Shown here in pieces: positions 20,406 to 32,103 of a stretch of 64,000 nt of DNA. Below the pieces are notes generated by a model. That model was given only the letters and a program-made list of their open reading frames with translations, was not told the origin of the DNA and searched no databases. This DNA comes from Montifringilla adamsi (lineage: Eukaryota > Chordata > Aves > Passeriformes > Passeridae): positions 1,791,459 through 1,855,458 of the forward strand of contig JAGGNK010012559.1 of NCBI GenBank assembly GCA_017590115.1. Direction: 5' to 3'. Numbering within the stretch: position 1 is the first letter of the stretch; every line of letters starts with the position of its first letter. The translations under genes were made by a program, and so were the position numbers.

Positions 20406-22769
20406 GAGGGTCTTGTAGGGGGACAAAGGGAATTTTTGGGGGGACCCTGGGCACCTCTCAGCCAACAACACCTGTGAGACTTTGTGGTATGAGTGAGAAG
20501 ATCCTTTGAAAAACACATCAGGTGCACTTTGAACCCTGAAGGAAGAATGTGAGGTTTGGGGGGGAAAAAAAAAATTAAAAATCCTTGTTGTCACGGATTC
20601 CTCGTGCTCCCCATCTCCCAGCTGAAATCCTCCCCTCGCTGGGCTGTGCAGGAGCTGATAAGGAGGCAGGGAAGAGGCTCTGGATCGCTGCACGCAGCAG
20701 CCAACGCCTGCGCCTCTGCTTTTATGTAGTTTGGAAGTGTTCTGAAACTGCTGGGCACAGACACTTCTGAGGCAGCAGCAACTTTGCACGGCGCGGTTGT
20801 TTTATGTCTGAACTGTACATACAGCAGTGAATAGAGCTCATAAAAGATGGATGTATTCTTGTTCTTTTTGCTGGTTTTGATTTATTATTTACTTCACTTT
20901 TTTCAACTCTTCCGAAGTGCTGTAAATCATCTAAATCATTTTTCTCCTCTGCTTGGCTAGTTTGGGGGAGCTGAAGCGAGATGATAGTGCCTCACCTCCT
21001 CGGCAGTGCGGGGTTTGCTGGGGGTTTTTCAGGAAGAGAGAGAAAAAACAGGAAATTTGAGCTCTTAACATCTCTGCAAAGTAGCTCGGAAAGGCTTAAA
21101 GGTCTTCTTCCGTCTGCTGGCTGCTCTGCAGGGCGCTGAGGCTCAGCCTTGGCTCGGCTCAGGATCCCTGCCCTTCTGGGGGTGTTTTGTGGAGCAAATC
21201 AGTGCAGGGAGGGTCTCACGCCCTGGCCTTGTTGCAGGTCAGAAACAGAAAGGGGACATGGACAGGAGCCCAGCCTGGGGTCTGCAGGGGGGGTGTGGCA
21301 CTTCAAACACGCAGGGACGACTGCCAAGGCTGGCTGTGGACAGTGCTCAGGGTCTGCCTCAGAGCTGGGCAGTGCCTGCAGATGCTCCCTCGCTCTAAGG
21401 TCACACATTCCAACACGCAGAGCTCCTCCAGCAGAGTCCCCCGGCCTCCTCCGTGCTGAGGACGACCGAGCAGGGGCTCCAGCACGCAGAAAAGAAAGGG
21501 GGATCTGTGCCCACAGGTGGAGCAGACACCACACAGCAGATTCCCAAGGGCACTGTGTCAGTACACTGCTGTTGGAGCACCCCTGATGCACCCAGCCCAG
21601 CAGGATGGGAACCCCACTGCTGAATTCTGCACAAAGCCAGGCAGAGACTCCTGGAGAGCTGGAGCCTGCCTCCCCCAGCACCCCCTTGCTGGTCCCGCTG
21701 CTTTTCCTGCCAGCTCCCAGCATGCTGGAGGGAGGGGATCATTCCCAGCACCTCTGGAGTGTGTCCCCACCAAATCTGGATCTGAGGGAGTGGAATCTGT
21801 GGTGTCCCCTGGACTCAGGAGGCATCCACTGAGCAGGGAATGAGCCCAGCAGCTGGATGAGCCCAGCAGCTGGATGAACCCAGCATTTCAAGCCCAGCAG
21901 AAGCACAGGGTGGCCCTGTCTGTTGAATTAAAGCCTTTAGAAAAACTAAGATATATTAAGCCACATAGATATGAAGTAGAAGTGTAGGTTTAAGTAAGTG
22001 CAAGTGTAAGTTACAGTTTTAAGTAAGCAGAAATGCATTTTAACTGCCTTAAGAAACTGTGCTAGCCAGTAAAGGCCCTAAAGAGAGGGACAAACAGAGC
22101 AGAGCCCTGGAAGCACCGAGGGCTCCTGGGGAAGCAGTGGATGGGGCACAGAGCAGGGCAGTGATCCCTGCATCCCTTTCCACCGGGGCTGTGGGGCAGG
22201 GCAGGGCCAGAGGGCTCCTCTCACCTCCCCACACTCTCAGCCAGAGCCAGGCACCACATCCCCACAGCCAAGAGCACACCAGGCTCAGCGTGCCAGGGCT
22301 GCTCTGTCTCCTTCCTGTCACTTTGTGTCTCTTTTTTTTAGGAGGAATTCAGCTGTAGGGAGAGAAAACGAGCAAGCTGCTAATGAAAGGGCAGCTGCTG
22401 CTCCACGTCAGGCGTGTGAGACCCCACTGGGAGCTCAGCTGGGCGCAGTGGGTGGCTGGACACCGTTTATTTTTACATTAGAGCTATTTTCCTCTCACCC
22501 TGTCTGCTTTGTCCTCTTTATTTCTGAGTCAGTTCAGCCCCTGTCAGATGGACATCGATGCAGGATGCACAAACCTCCCCAGTAAAAGCTAATTTTGGGA
22601 TAATAACTGATGGGGGAGGGGGGTCTTGGCTCAGCATCCCTTTGGCAGAGCTGTCCTTGGTGGGGGGCACTGCCTGCCCTTGCCCACACTGCAGTCAGCA
22701 AAGAGGGGAGTGTGGAACACAGGGCAGAACCTCCCAATCAAATGCCAGGAATTGCCTGTGGGTTTAGAA
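20406..22769. other. Unique sequence with repeat-free AT-rich stretch
   Basis: No gene supported. The part at 20690-21120 is AT-rich and repeat-free, with motifs such as TTTATTATTTAC and TAAATCATCTAAATC. It stands out from the GC-rich surroundings and is a candidate regulatory element. A second AT-rich stretch lies at about 21920-22060 ('gatatattaagccacatag'). Confidence 0.3.
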
Positions 22770-23035
22770 ATCACAGAATCACAAGGCTGGCGTTGGAAAG
22801 GACCTTGGAGCTCATCTCATTCCCCCCCCTGCCACGGCAGGGACTTCTTCCACTGTCCCAGGTGCTCCCAGGCCCAATGTCCAGCCTGGCCTTGGGCACT
22901 GCCAGGGATCCAGGGACAGACACAGCTGCTCTGGGCACCCTGTGCCAGGGCCTGGGCACCCTCACAGGGAGGAATTTCGTCCTAACATCTAATTTAAACC
23001 TGCCTGCCTGTTTAAAACCATCCCCCCTTAATCTT
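22770..23035 (-). repeat. CR1 LINE 3' end
   Basis: 'atcacagaatcacaaggc' tail, then 'ggaaaggaccttggagc', 'ccacggcagggacttc', 'cagcctggccttgggc' and 'taaaaccatcccccc', in CR1 order on the minus strand. Confidence 0.9.
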
Positions 23036-23507
23036 TAAGTATTTGTCTGTATAAAAATTCATTCTCCCTCCTGCAGAGAAAGGGACCCCCTGGGCCTGGG
23101 GGAAGGTTGTCAGAGCCCAGGGTACCTGTGCCCCTGCAGGTGGGCAGGTGGGACACCACACTCTGTGCTTGAGGACACGTGGCATCAGTGCCAGCTGTGA
23201 TGGGCACAGGGTGGCTGCAGCCTCCTCATCTTCAGCTGGTTTTGTCTTTTAAAAGCTGCAGTATCCTTGTGTGGGAATGGGCCTTGGTGAGCAGACTGGC
23301 TTCACTGGAAAGGTGAGAGATGGGAGGGCTCTGCGGGGCATTCAGATGTTGAGGATTCCAGAAACAAATCTGTCATGGCAAAAAATCCCTGAGTCATTTA
23401 TTTGTCCTGCATTTCCAATCTCCTGTAGGAATTCCCTCACATTCCCCTCCCTAGCTGTGGCTCTCCCCCCTCATTCCCAGTGCTGGGGGTCAGTGGGGCT
23501 GGGCAGC

Positions 23508-23813
23508 CCAGCCCTCCCCAGGGGTGTGAGCAGAGCATCCCTTGGCACGGAGCTGATGGAGGTGACACTCCTGTCCCAGCCCAGCCCTCCCCAGGGGTGT
23601 GAGCAGAGCATCCCTTGGCACGGAGCTGATGGAGGTGACACTCCTGTCCCAGCCCAGCCCTTCCCAGGAGTGTGAGCAGAGCGTCCCTTGTCACCGAGCT
23701 GAGGGAAGTGACACTCCTGTCCCAGCCCCAGCCCTCCCCAGGGGTGTGAGCAGAGCATCCCTTGGCACGGAGCTGATGGAGGTGACACTCCTGTCCCAGC
23801 CCAGCCCAGCTTG
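23508..23813. repeat. 73-bp minisatellite, about 4 units
   Basis: Units start at 23508, 23581, 23654 and 23728. Each contains 'ggtgtgagcagagcatccc' (the third unit 'agtgtgagcagagcgtccc') and 'ggtgacactcctgtccc' (the third 'agtgacactcctgtccc'). The third unit is the most diverged. Confidence 0.92.
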
Positions 23814-25840
23814 TGGCACCTGGGCTCACCTGTGGGGAGCAGGAGGAAGCTCCAGGCTGTCCCTGCCTGTCCTGAGTGCCTGGAGCTGTGCACGTGTTCT
23901 CAGCACAGGTGTGACCCCACAGAGCCAGCCAGGGCACAGCAGCATTTTCACTGCTCTAAAATTGATGCTGATGAGGAGGCAGGGAGAGCCCAGCTCTGCT
24001 CTCATCACGGGGTGCCAGGGGAACACCCTGGACTCATCTCACCTCATTTCACTTTATAAATTTAAGGTGTAAATGTGAGTTAGCCCTTCCCAGTTCCAGG
24101 CTGGGCAGGGTGGAATGGTCCCTTCCAGAGGGTAAAATCAAATCAGCTCTGCAAGGCTCAGAGCTCAGGGCTGCTCCAAGGTGGGGAATGGCATCCAGGA
24201 GGGCAAAGGGCACAGGGAAGTGGGGCAGAGCAGTGATGATGAGGAGGAAGCAGTGGTGCAGCTGGGAACCTTGGGGACAATGTGAAGTCCCTGTGGCTGT
24301 GCCCTCATCCCCAGGGGTGCAGGATGGTGCCAGGGTGTGACACAGCTGAGCACAGTGCTGCCCTGGTGCCCACACGGCTCTGACTGAGTCAGCCTGACAG
24401 CAGAGCAGTAACAGACTCAGACATCACATTTAAATGCCCATAAATTTGGAAACAGAGCCAGAGCTCTTTAATCTTGGTTCATTTTTTCATTCGTAACGAG
24501 ATAACAAAGGAAGCCAAGCACGAGCTCGAGTCATGAATTATTTAGGGAGGGCACATCCATCTCTGGTGGTTTGGGGTTTGCTCTGCCATGCTGGGGTGTG
24601 CAGGGTGAGCTGCCCCCAGCCGAGGCCAGCTGGGTTTTGGGTGTCCCCATCAGGGTGTGATGCCCTGTGGGCACTGGGGAGGTTCACTCCAGCCCCGATG
24701 GGCACAGGGAGGTCCCAGGCTCAGTGGCCTCCAGGATGGCTCTGAGGGCTCACAAACAGCCCCTCTCATCTTTTCATGGCAGGGGTTTTTCCTCGTGGGA
24801 AGGGTGGGTTTTATCCCCACACACACTCCCAGAACAGGATATTGAGCAAACGCTTGCCTTAGTGCAGAGATCAGAAAGCTCCCTCCAAAGAGGGGAAGGC
24901 AGCAAAGCAAGGGCCCAGAGCAAGATAATCTCAGCATGAGCCATCCCTCGAGCACAGCTGGGACCTTGAGGCACATGGAATGAGGGACCCCAGTGTCCCC
25001 TGGCTGCTGTGGGGCCAGAACCCTCTGTCCTGGCTCCAGGCACGGCACAGCCCTGCAGAGGAGCCTGTGCCAGCACCAGGGCAGAGGAGCTGAAGGGGGG
25101 AAGCTTTTCCACCCTGCTCACAGAGAAGGATGGAGGCTCCTGAGCAGCCTGGAGCACCAATTTCACGGAAATCCATTTATCTCTCCTTCCTGCAACCCTC
25201 ACGACATGAATAAATGATGATTGCAGAAGTGATGAACCTGCCCCTGTTTAGGTGTGAAATGAATGTTTACAGGCACAGAATAAATCAAGTATCCCACGGG
25301 CAAGCAGCGGGATATTAAACCAAACACCTTTGTGTGCTCAGCCCTCGCTGGGAGAGGCCAAGGGTTGGAAGCTTGGCCAGGTATTGCCATCAGCCCCAGC
25401 GTGGCAGTGCCAAGCTCTGGAAGATCCCAGAGGATGAGGGGATGAGCAGCTTTCCTCCCTCTTCCCCCTCAGTCTGAACCAGCACCTCTCTCCCCGCCCA
25501 GAGCCACAATCTGCACAGCCTCCAAGAAGTCAGGAATACAATGCAAATTCGTGAAGGATTGGCAAGAAATTGTGTGTGTGCTGCTTGCCTGTCAGCATGC
25601 AGAGTACTTCTAATCTTGTCACATAAATAATACGATTATGTAAAATATCAAACAGTTGGAATAAACTTAAAAGCCGCAATGTTCTAGTCACAGACTTAAT
25701 GGATGGGGGGGAGAAAGGAAAAACAACAAAAAATAAGTAAAATCCCTTTTTACTCTGCAGCATGAAGGGGAAATGGCTCCTCTCTGAAATCCTGGAGCCT
25801 CCCAGGGGATGAGGAGGTGGGAGCTGCTTGGGGAGGCAGA
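23814..25840. other. Unique sequence with AT-rich repeat-free stretches
   Basis: No gene seen. Two stretches, 24410-24545 (with 'cattcgtaacgagataac') and 25195-25740 in part (with 'acaatgcaaattcgtg' and 'aataatacgattatg'), are AT-rich, repeat-free and rich in homeodomain and octamer-like cores. Regulatory role is conjecture. Confidence 0.3.
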
Positions 25841-26073
25841 GTTGCTCCTTGGGGCAGCTGGACACAGCCTCACCTGGGCAGGACCGATGGGGAGCAGGGA
25901 CAGCGGAGCCGTGCTCGGGAGGAGCCTCTCCAGGGTCACCGAGGACACTGGGACAGAGTTGCTCCTTGGGGCAGCTGGACACAGCCTCACCTGGGCAGGA
26001 CCGATGGGGAGCAGGGACAGCGGAGCCGAGCCTCTCCAGGGTCACCGAGGACACTGGGGACAGAGCTGGTGTC
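25841..26073. repeat. Two-copy direct repeat, 117-bp period
   Basis: 'gttgctccttggggcagc' begins at 25841 and 25958, each followed by 'ggaccgatggggagcagg' and 'cctctccagggtcacc'. The first copy carries about 12 extra bases (gtgctcgggagg) before 'agcctctcc'. Confidence 0.9.
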
Positions 26074-26166
26074 CCCTGCTCACCATTTTGTTCTTCCCCT
26101 CTGACACCTCTGCTGTGGTGCTGCTGGCACAGGGCACCCCCTCCAACCACAGGGATTGTCCAGGTG

Positions 26167-26508
26167 AGAGGAGAACACTGATCTAGGAAAATGAGAGGAG
26201 AACAAACACTGCTCCAGGACATTGAGAGGGAAACTCTGATCCAAAAAACTGAGAGGAAAACACTGACCCAGGACACTGAGAGGGAAACACTGACCCAGGA
26301 AACTGATAGAGAAACACAGATCCAGGATATTGAGAGGAGAACACTGCTCCAGGAAACTGAGAGAACGCCGATCCAGGAAATAGAGAGGGAAACACTGATC
26401 TAGGAAGCAGAGGAAAACACAGATCTAGGAAACCAAAAGGAGAACACAGATCCAGGAAACTGAGAGGAAAACACCGATCCAGGACGCTGAGAGGAGAACA
26501 CAGCTCCA
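26167..26508. repeat. 27-bp minisatellite, about 13 units
   Basis: Purine-rich units of the form 'gagaggaaaacactgatcc' + 'aggaaact', 27 bp (nine codons) each, moderately diverged. The array is open on the plus strand from 26191 to 26403 as a charged nonapeptide repeat ERETLIQD-like, and on the minus strand as an FPGSVFSSQ-like repeat. It lies immediately upstream of a CpG-rich patch. Confidence 0.9.
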
Positions 26509-26509
26509 G

Positions 26510-26760
26510 GTGCCTGCTGAGCACCCATCCCGCACCCAGCCGGGCCGGGAGCGGTGCCGGGACGGCGGAGGGAGGCAGGGCTGGGCTCCGGGAGCACATT
26601 CCCCTCCCGGCTGCGCATCGCTCTGCATCGCTAATGCCGGCCTCTGTTCGCAGCGCCCGCAGTGGTGCCGGCACCGCCGCAGGATGAGAGGAGGCAGCGG
26701 TGCCCAGGGAGCCGCCGCCGGGATTTTGCTACTGGCCCCGAGATCAAGAGCAGCATGAAA
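26510..26760. promoter_or_regulatory. CpG-rich patch, possible promoter or first exon
   Basis: Many CpG dinucleotides occur in a short window, with a pyrimidine-rich acceptor-like TCTGTTCGCAG ending near 26653. A short frame from an ATG near 26683 ends after about 25 codons. I cannot identify a gene. The composition fits a small CpG island. Confidence 0.3.
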
Positions 26761-26984
26761 AGCCAGAGTGCCTTTGTTAGAGCTCACTAAAGAGCTCAGG
26801 CTGATTGAGATGGAAAACAAAATCCTCTGCTCATCCTCTGCACTGGCTCATGGACAGCACAGCCTGGGTACACTGACATGATTTATGGCTGTGACCCCTC
26901 AAATCCAGCTGGGAGCTGAAGCCAGAGCAACCTCAGAGCTTCATCCATCGTCTCCCTGTGGAGTACACCTGGGTCTTCATCCAG

Positions 26985-27325
26985 AGCCCTGGAACAGGCT
27001 CCCCAGGGAATGGGCACGGCCCCGAGGCTAACAGAGCTCCAGGGATGCCCAGGGTGGGGTTGTTGGGGGTCCAGGAGCTGGATCAGTGATCCCTGTGGAT
27101 ATTCCAGCTCAGGGTTCCCAGGGTGGGGTTGCTGGGGGGTCTGGGCAGGGTTTGGATTTGGGGTTGATCATCCCTGTGGGTCCCTTCCAACTCAGCACAT
27201 TCCATGATTCTGTGAGAGTGAGGGATGGGGGAGATGAAGGATGGGGGAGAAATTTGGCGAGCGCTGCAGGGATGCCCAGGGTGGGGTTGGTGGGGGTCTA
27301 TTGGGACCTGGACTGGATGAAGAAA
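26985..27325 (+). repeat. Composite CR1 tail array, inverted relative to 16858-17270
   Basis: Two or three CR1 3' ends in series on the plus strand. The order and linking sequence ('gtgagggatgggggagatg') match the reverse complement of 16940-17240. It has one copy of the 69-bp unit that is repeated at 17.1 kb. Confidence 0.8.
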
Positions 27326-27547
27326 GCAGTGCACACAATAAAAAACCACAAGATTCCTGCAGCATTTATATGAGACTTTATCACAAATTCATCATGTGAT
27401 CTAAACAGTAGCATAAAAGATGTTTCATTGTAAAAATGCAAGAGTTAGAACTTTTGCATTAAATTTGACAAAAATATAATGGGTGGGAGACCATCAGAAA
27501 GATTCATTCAGCCTGAAAATACATCCAAACTCTTGAGGATGAGGATT
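27326..27547. other. AT-rich repeat-free sequence
   Basis: Low-GC sequence with 'catttatatgagactttatc' and 'acaaaaatataatggg'. No ORF or named repeat. It abuts the left arm of the inverted duplication. Confidence 0.3.
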
Positions 27548-27858
27548 TCATTGTTCCTACATGTCTTCAGAGCACCTCTGGCTCTAGAGAAAGATAATTT
27601 TTGTTGTTGTTGTTGTTCTTAAACAAGAGGATGCCCTTGTGGGTCCCTTCCAGCTCTGAACATTCTCTAATTCCATGATCCACCTTTGCAGGCCATTCCC
27701 TGAGCAGAGCCAGCACAGCCCAGGCAGGGCAGAGCTTGTTTCTGCTTTGACAGCACCAGCATTAGGCAATGAATGATCTCCTGCCCTGGCCTGCCTCTGG
27801 TGGCATGCAGGAGGAATTCTGGGCTGTGGACCATCTCCACAGGAGGCACAAAGCAGCC
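27548..27858 (+). repeat. Block A, forward, of a permuted inverted duplication
   Basis: Its reverse complement lies at 28035-28335. Shared landmarks: 'gaggaattctgggctgtgg' (here) against 'ccacagcccagaattcctc' (there), and 'gctctagagaaagat' against 'atctttctctagagc'. It contains a (TTG)n run at 27600-27616 that is degenerate in the other copy, and a CR1-like tail near 27640. Confidence 0.92.
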
Positions 27859-27952
27859 TCATCTCATCTGTCCCCATCCAGCACCTTCCCTGCAGGCTGT
27901 GGTTGTGCTGGGGGCACTGGCAGGGCAGGGTTTGCAGTGCAGACCTTGCCAG
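27857..27952 (+). repeat. Block B, forward, of a permuted inverted duplication
   Basis: 'cctcatctcatctgtcccc' to 'agaccttgccagg'. Its reverse complement is at 28344-28448 and follows, rather than precedes, the inverted block A. Confidence 0.9.
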
Positions 27953-28034
27953 GCAGAGCCCAGTCTGTGGCTGTCAGGGATGAGCCCTTGGCTCCCAGGG
28001 CTGGAGGTTCCAGCCCTGCACTGAGGATGGTGCA

Positions 28035-28335
28035 GCTGCTTTGTGCCTCCTGTGAAGATGGTCCACAGCCCAGAATTCCTCCTGCACGCCACCAGAGGCA
28101 GGCCAGGGCAGGAGCTGGTGCATTGCCTAATGCTGGTGCTGTCCAAGGAGAGACAAGCTCTGCCCTGCCTGGGCTGTGCTGGCTCTGCTCAGGGAATGGC
28201 CTGCAAAGGTGGATCATGGAATCAGAGAATTTTCAGAGCTGGAAGGGACCCACAAGGGACCCTCTTGTTTAAGAAAAAAATCTTTTTATCTTTCTCTAGA
28301 GCCAGAGGTGCTCTGAAGACATGTAGGAACAATGA
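28035..28335 (-). repeat. Block A, inverted
   Basis: Reverse-complement copy of 27548-27858, shorter mainly because the (TTG)n run is lost. It retains a CR1-like tail (28205-28262). Confidence 0.92.
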
Positions 28336-28343
28336 CAGTGAAA

Positions 28344-28448
28344 CCTGGCAAGGTCTGCACTGCAAACCCTGCCCTGCCAGCCCTCAGTGCCCCCAGCACT
28401 CCCACAGTCTCCAGGGAAGGTTCTGGGATGGGGACAGATGAGATGAGG
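28344..28448 (-). repeat. Block B, inverted
   Basis: Reverse-complement copy of 27857-27952, separated from inverted block A by only 8 bases. The order A B / A' B' is not what a single inverted duplication gives (A B / B' A'). Confidence 0.9.
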
Positions 28449-30053
28449 CCTTTGGGCAGGGAGGACCATCCCTGTCTGCTGGAACATCCGTGCTCAGCTG
28501 CCACGCTGAGACCCCGCTCCCTGCTGCATCTCCCCCACGTTCATCACCAACACTGATCTGCTTTTGCCAGACCTTGAGAAGTTTTGGAGGCCCTGGGGTA
28601 AGGGATAAGCCCCCCTGTGCTCAGCCCAGCTCTGGAGAGCTCTCTGGGGGCACAGCTGGGTGCCAGGCGGGCAGGGACACGTGGCCGAGGCTGGTGGGGC
28701 CAGGGCCATGCCCGTGGAGCAGTGCCAGGCTGCAGCTGTGTGCCCTGCCCGGGGCACCGAGTCACTCACACGCTGAGCTGCCCTTCCTGCTCGGCAGAGC
28801 AGCTGTGACAGCCGAGCTGCGGGCAGGGCTCCTGCTGCTGCCCCTGCCCAGCTCTGACAGGGACAGGGGCACTTCCCTGGCACTTTCCCTGCCCTGCCTC
28901 CCTCCAGTCTGGCTGGGGAGAGTGTCAAGGCCACTGCACAGAGCTGCTGATTTCATGAAAGAAAGAGTTCCTCTCATCTGGCTGTTTTAAAAGAGGGAAG
29001 AGAAATTGCAGTCTGCAGGGCTCCCACAAAAACGGGAGCAGACCCGCCCACTCTCATTTAATGGTCAAAAAACCTTGGGAAAACCTGCACTGCATCTCCT
29101 GTGCTGAGCAACCTCCACACTGGGGCCCTGTGTCTTTGTGAGTGTGACCAAACCCCATTTCTAAGGACTTCTTCCCCCTGGGCATCCCTGTAGGGGCTGG
29201 ATGTGTTTCTGTGAGTGTGACCCACTTTCCTGGGCTGGAGCAGGCTGAGCCCCTGCAGCAGGGGACTGCAGGTCACATCTCCACAGAGCCTCGGAGCTCT
29301 GGGAGCCCTGGCCTTGCTGCTGCACTAATTCCTGGAGGAAAAGCCCTCTCTGTTGCCAGAGAGCTGCAGCTGATGCCCACGCCTTGCCACTGCTGCCACA
29401 GCGCCCGGAGCAGCCTGGCTGGGGAGCAGCTGCCTGCTCCGTTTGTGCTGCCTCCTCCCGGCTCTCCACTCGTGCTCCACCTCCCCAGGCACTGGGAGAT
29501 AAAAGCCAGAGCCCTGCCAAGGCAGCAGTGGGTGCTCCTTCCCTCCCCACTCTCAATATCCCTACCCAAATCAGCGTGGCAACCCCACAGGGGGAAGCAA
29601 ACTCACTGTGCCGCCCTCCCTGGGTCAAGGCAATGCCAAATATCCCTTTTCAGGGCTCAAAATTACTTTGAATGACAAAACTCCTTGTTCTGGGACTCCT
29701 CATCCCCTCCTGCAGGATGTCTGGGACTTCCCAGGACTAGGAAGTTTTGCAAACTGCCCTTTTGCAAGAGACAAGGGACAACTCCTCCTCCTGCCCCGGG
29801 GTTTTTGAGCTTTAAGCCTGCTGATTATCCCTGGGGAATTGGGGTCATTTCCATTCACCTGTAACTGTATTCTCTCCCAAAACTGCAGAGCCACGTGCAG
29901 CCCCAAAGCCCTGCTCAGTGCCCCGAGACCTGTCCTGCTCTCCCATAACTCAACAGCCCTGGTGTTGGCTCTGTGCAAATGCTGCTCAATTTCCCAGCCC
30001 CTGGCACAGCTCCTGCCCTGCCCACACGTCCTGCTCTGGAAGAGATGCTCTGA
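28449..30053. other. Unique sequence, no gene seen
   Basis: GC-rich, repeat-poor DNA. Overlapping ORFs up to about 165 codons on both strands have no recognisable product. Confidence 0.35.
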
Positions 30054-30480
30054 GCTGACCCAGCACAGGAGATCCCAAATAAACCCAGTCCTGAGCCCCA
30101 GGTGAAGGGGCAGGAGGGTCCAGCTGTACAGCGAGGCTGAGTGTGCCATGGCACAGGGAAAATCCACAGATGGAATTTCTGCTCCCACACTGGGTTGGGT
30201 TGGGAGGAACCTTTAAATCCAATCCCATCCAACCCCTGCCATGGCAGGGACACCTCCCACTGTCCCAGGTGCTCCCAGCCCCAAGGTCCAGCCTGGCCTT
30301 GGGCACTGCCAGGGATCCAGGGGCAGCCACAGCTGCTCTGGCAATTCCAGCCCAGCCCCTCCCCAGCCTGCCAGGGAACAATTCCCCGTTCCCAAGATGC
30401 CATCCAGCCCTGCCCTCTGGCAGTGGGAGCCATTCCCTGTGTCCTGTCCCTCCATCCTTGTCCCCAGTCCCTCTGCAGCT
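30054..30480. repeat. 427-bp direct repeat, copy 1
   Basis: Matches 34434-34861 from 'gctgacccagcacagg' through the CR1 to 'ccccagtccctct'. The CR1 sits at the same point in both copies, so the duplication came after the CR1 insertion. Confidence 0.9.
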
Positions 30481-30560
30481 CTCCTGGAGCCCCTTCAGGC
30501 CCTGCAAGGGCTCTGAGCTCTCCCTGGAGCCTTCTCCTCTCCAGGGCAGCACCCCCAGCT
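30180..30560 (-). repeat. CR1 LINE 3' end
   Basis: 'actgggttgggttggg', 'gccatggcagggacacc', 'cagcctggccttgggc' and 'ccagggaacaattccc', minus-strand order. It is carried inside the 427-bp repeat and extends beyond it to about 30560. Confidence 0.9.
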
Positions 30561-30736
30561 CTCCCAGCCTGGCTCCAGCTCTGTCACTCAGTGATCTCCT
30601 CTGAACTGCCATCCATGCAATGCCCCTGGGACCCTCCCCTCCCTCTCCAGCAGTGTTTGCTGATCCCCCTCCCAGCACCAGGATGATGCTCTTACAGCTC
30701 ATCAGAGCCTTGGCCAGGGCCTGGGTGTCCCCATTC

Positions 30737-30850
30737 AGTTATTTTACAAAATGTAGGAGAGGAGAGCAGAGCAGTGTGGCTGTCAGTGACAGCTCCTGGG
30801 GCTCCCAGCACACAGCAAGGAGAAATTTCACCTGATCCCTCTGCATCCTC
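30737..30850. repeat. Short direct repeat, copy 1
   Basis: 'cagttattttacaaaatg' to 'cacctgatccctctgc' matches 32104-32215. Within it 'cagtgacagctcctggggc' is identical in both copies. No element family recognised. Confidence 0.85.
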
Positions 30851-32103
30851 CCTGTGTTTGAAGCTCCTTTCCAGCCTGAAGCCAAGGGCTGTAAATCAGA
30901 ATGGCTTACTGAAGCAGTCATGGTCTCCCATGAGGAAAGAATCCCACGCTGCTTTTCCTCAGGAAAACCCTTCACCAAATCAGGGGGGAGGGCACAAAAT
31001 CCCCCATCTCCCCAGCTGAATCTTTCTCAGAAGCACAAGGAAGCTCCTCCAGCCCCAGCCCTGCAACAGCAGCCAGCGTGTCTCCCCCCAGCCCTGTACA
31101 ACCCACGAGGGAATTCCCAGCCTCTCCAGACATGGGGGGAGAGCAGAGACCCCCTGCCCCTCCCTGGCTGTGTGTGTGCAGCCACCCTCCTGTGCTCCAC
31201 TGAGGACAGAGCCAGCCCTGGACCCCAGCCCCTCTCCAAGCACTGAGCTCCTGCTCTTTCTGGGCAGGAAAGAGCATCTCCCAGCACCGCCTCCCTCACA
31301 CGTTATGAAGAGATACAGCTCGGTAAATCTCATCTCAGCCAAGGGCATCACCCCTCGCCAGTTAGCGCTAGATCAAACCCAGGTTTATTCAGCCTCCCAC
31401 TAATCCCTCTGCAACAAGAACCACCTGCAGTCTGGAGCCCGGGATTCAGCAGGGATCGGCGTGCAGGTGTCTCTGATTTGATCATCCCTTCTGCGCTCGG
31501 CAGAGAGCGGAGCAGCTGGGGAGGGGCAGCCGTGACGGGGGCAGGGGGGAGAGCGAGGCTGTGCCTGCAGGGGCTGAGAGAGCAGCAAAGTGGGGCTGAT
31601 GGTTCCCCCCCACGGACACTTCTGAGAGGCCAAAAAACATTGGGAAGAGATGGGGGAAAGAAAGGAAAAAAAATATCTTATTTTCAAGATTTCTCTGGTA
31701 CTTAAAAGCTTGAGACCCGCAGGGGAAGCTAATAAATTTTAAATAGTTTGGAGAGTTGAGACCAGCAGTTTAACTTTGTGCTGCTGCTGAGTTGTTTTCC
31801 AAGTGTATTTAATGAAACCCTTCATTATGTTCAGATAATTACGATCTCTGCGTTCCTGGTGCTGCTGGAGTTCACCATCTGTGCTCACAGGTTCCTGCTC
31901 CATCCTGGCACGGCGGGAACGTGAGGCACTCGTGGGGCTGGGCCACATTTCCCAGGTTTGGGGGCTCAGGGAGCATCCCTGGGCACGGCCCAAGCTGGCA
32001 ACCAGCAGCCCATGGCAGGAGCACATCCCTAGCTGAGATGTCCCCGTGTCACCCCCAGGGTCCTCGTGGGGTTTGGCTCTTGGTGCTCCGCGGATTTCCC
32101 AAT

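Noticed and set aside
26640..26760. Possible coding first exon in the CpG-rich patch
   Set aside because: The frame from the ATG near 26683 stops after about 25 codons and no donor site or homology is evident. Kept only as a CpG-rich patch.
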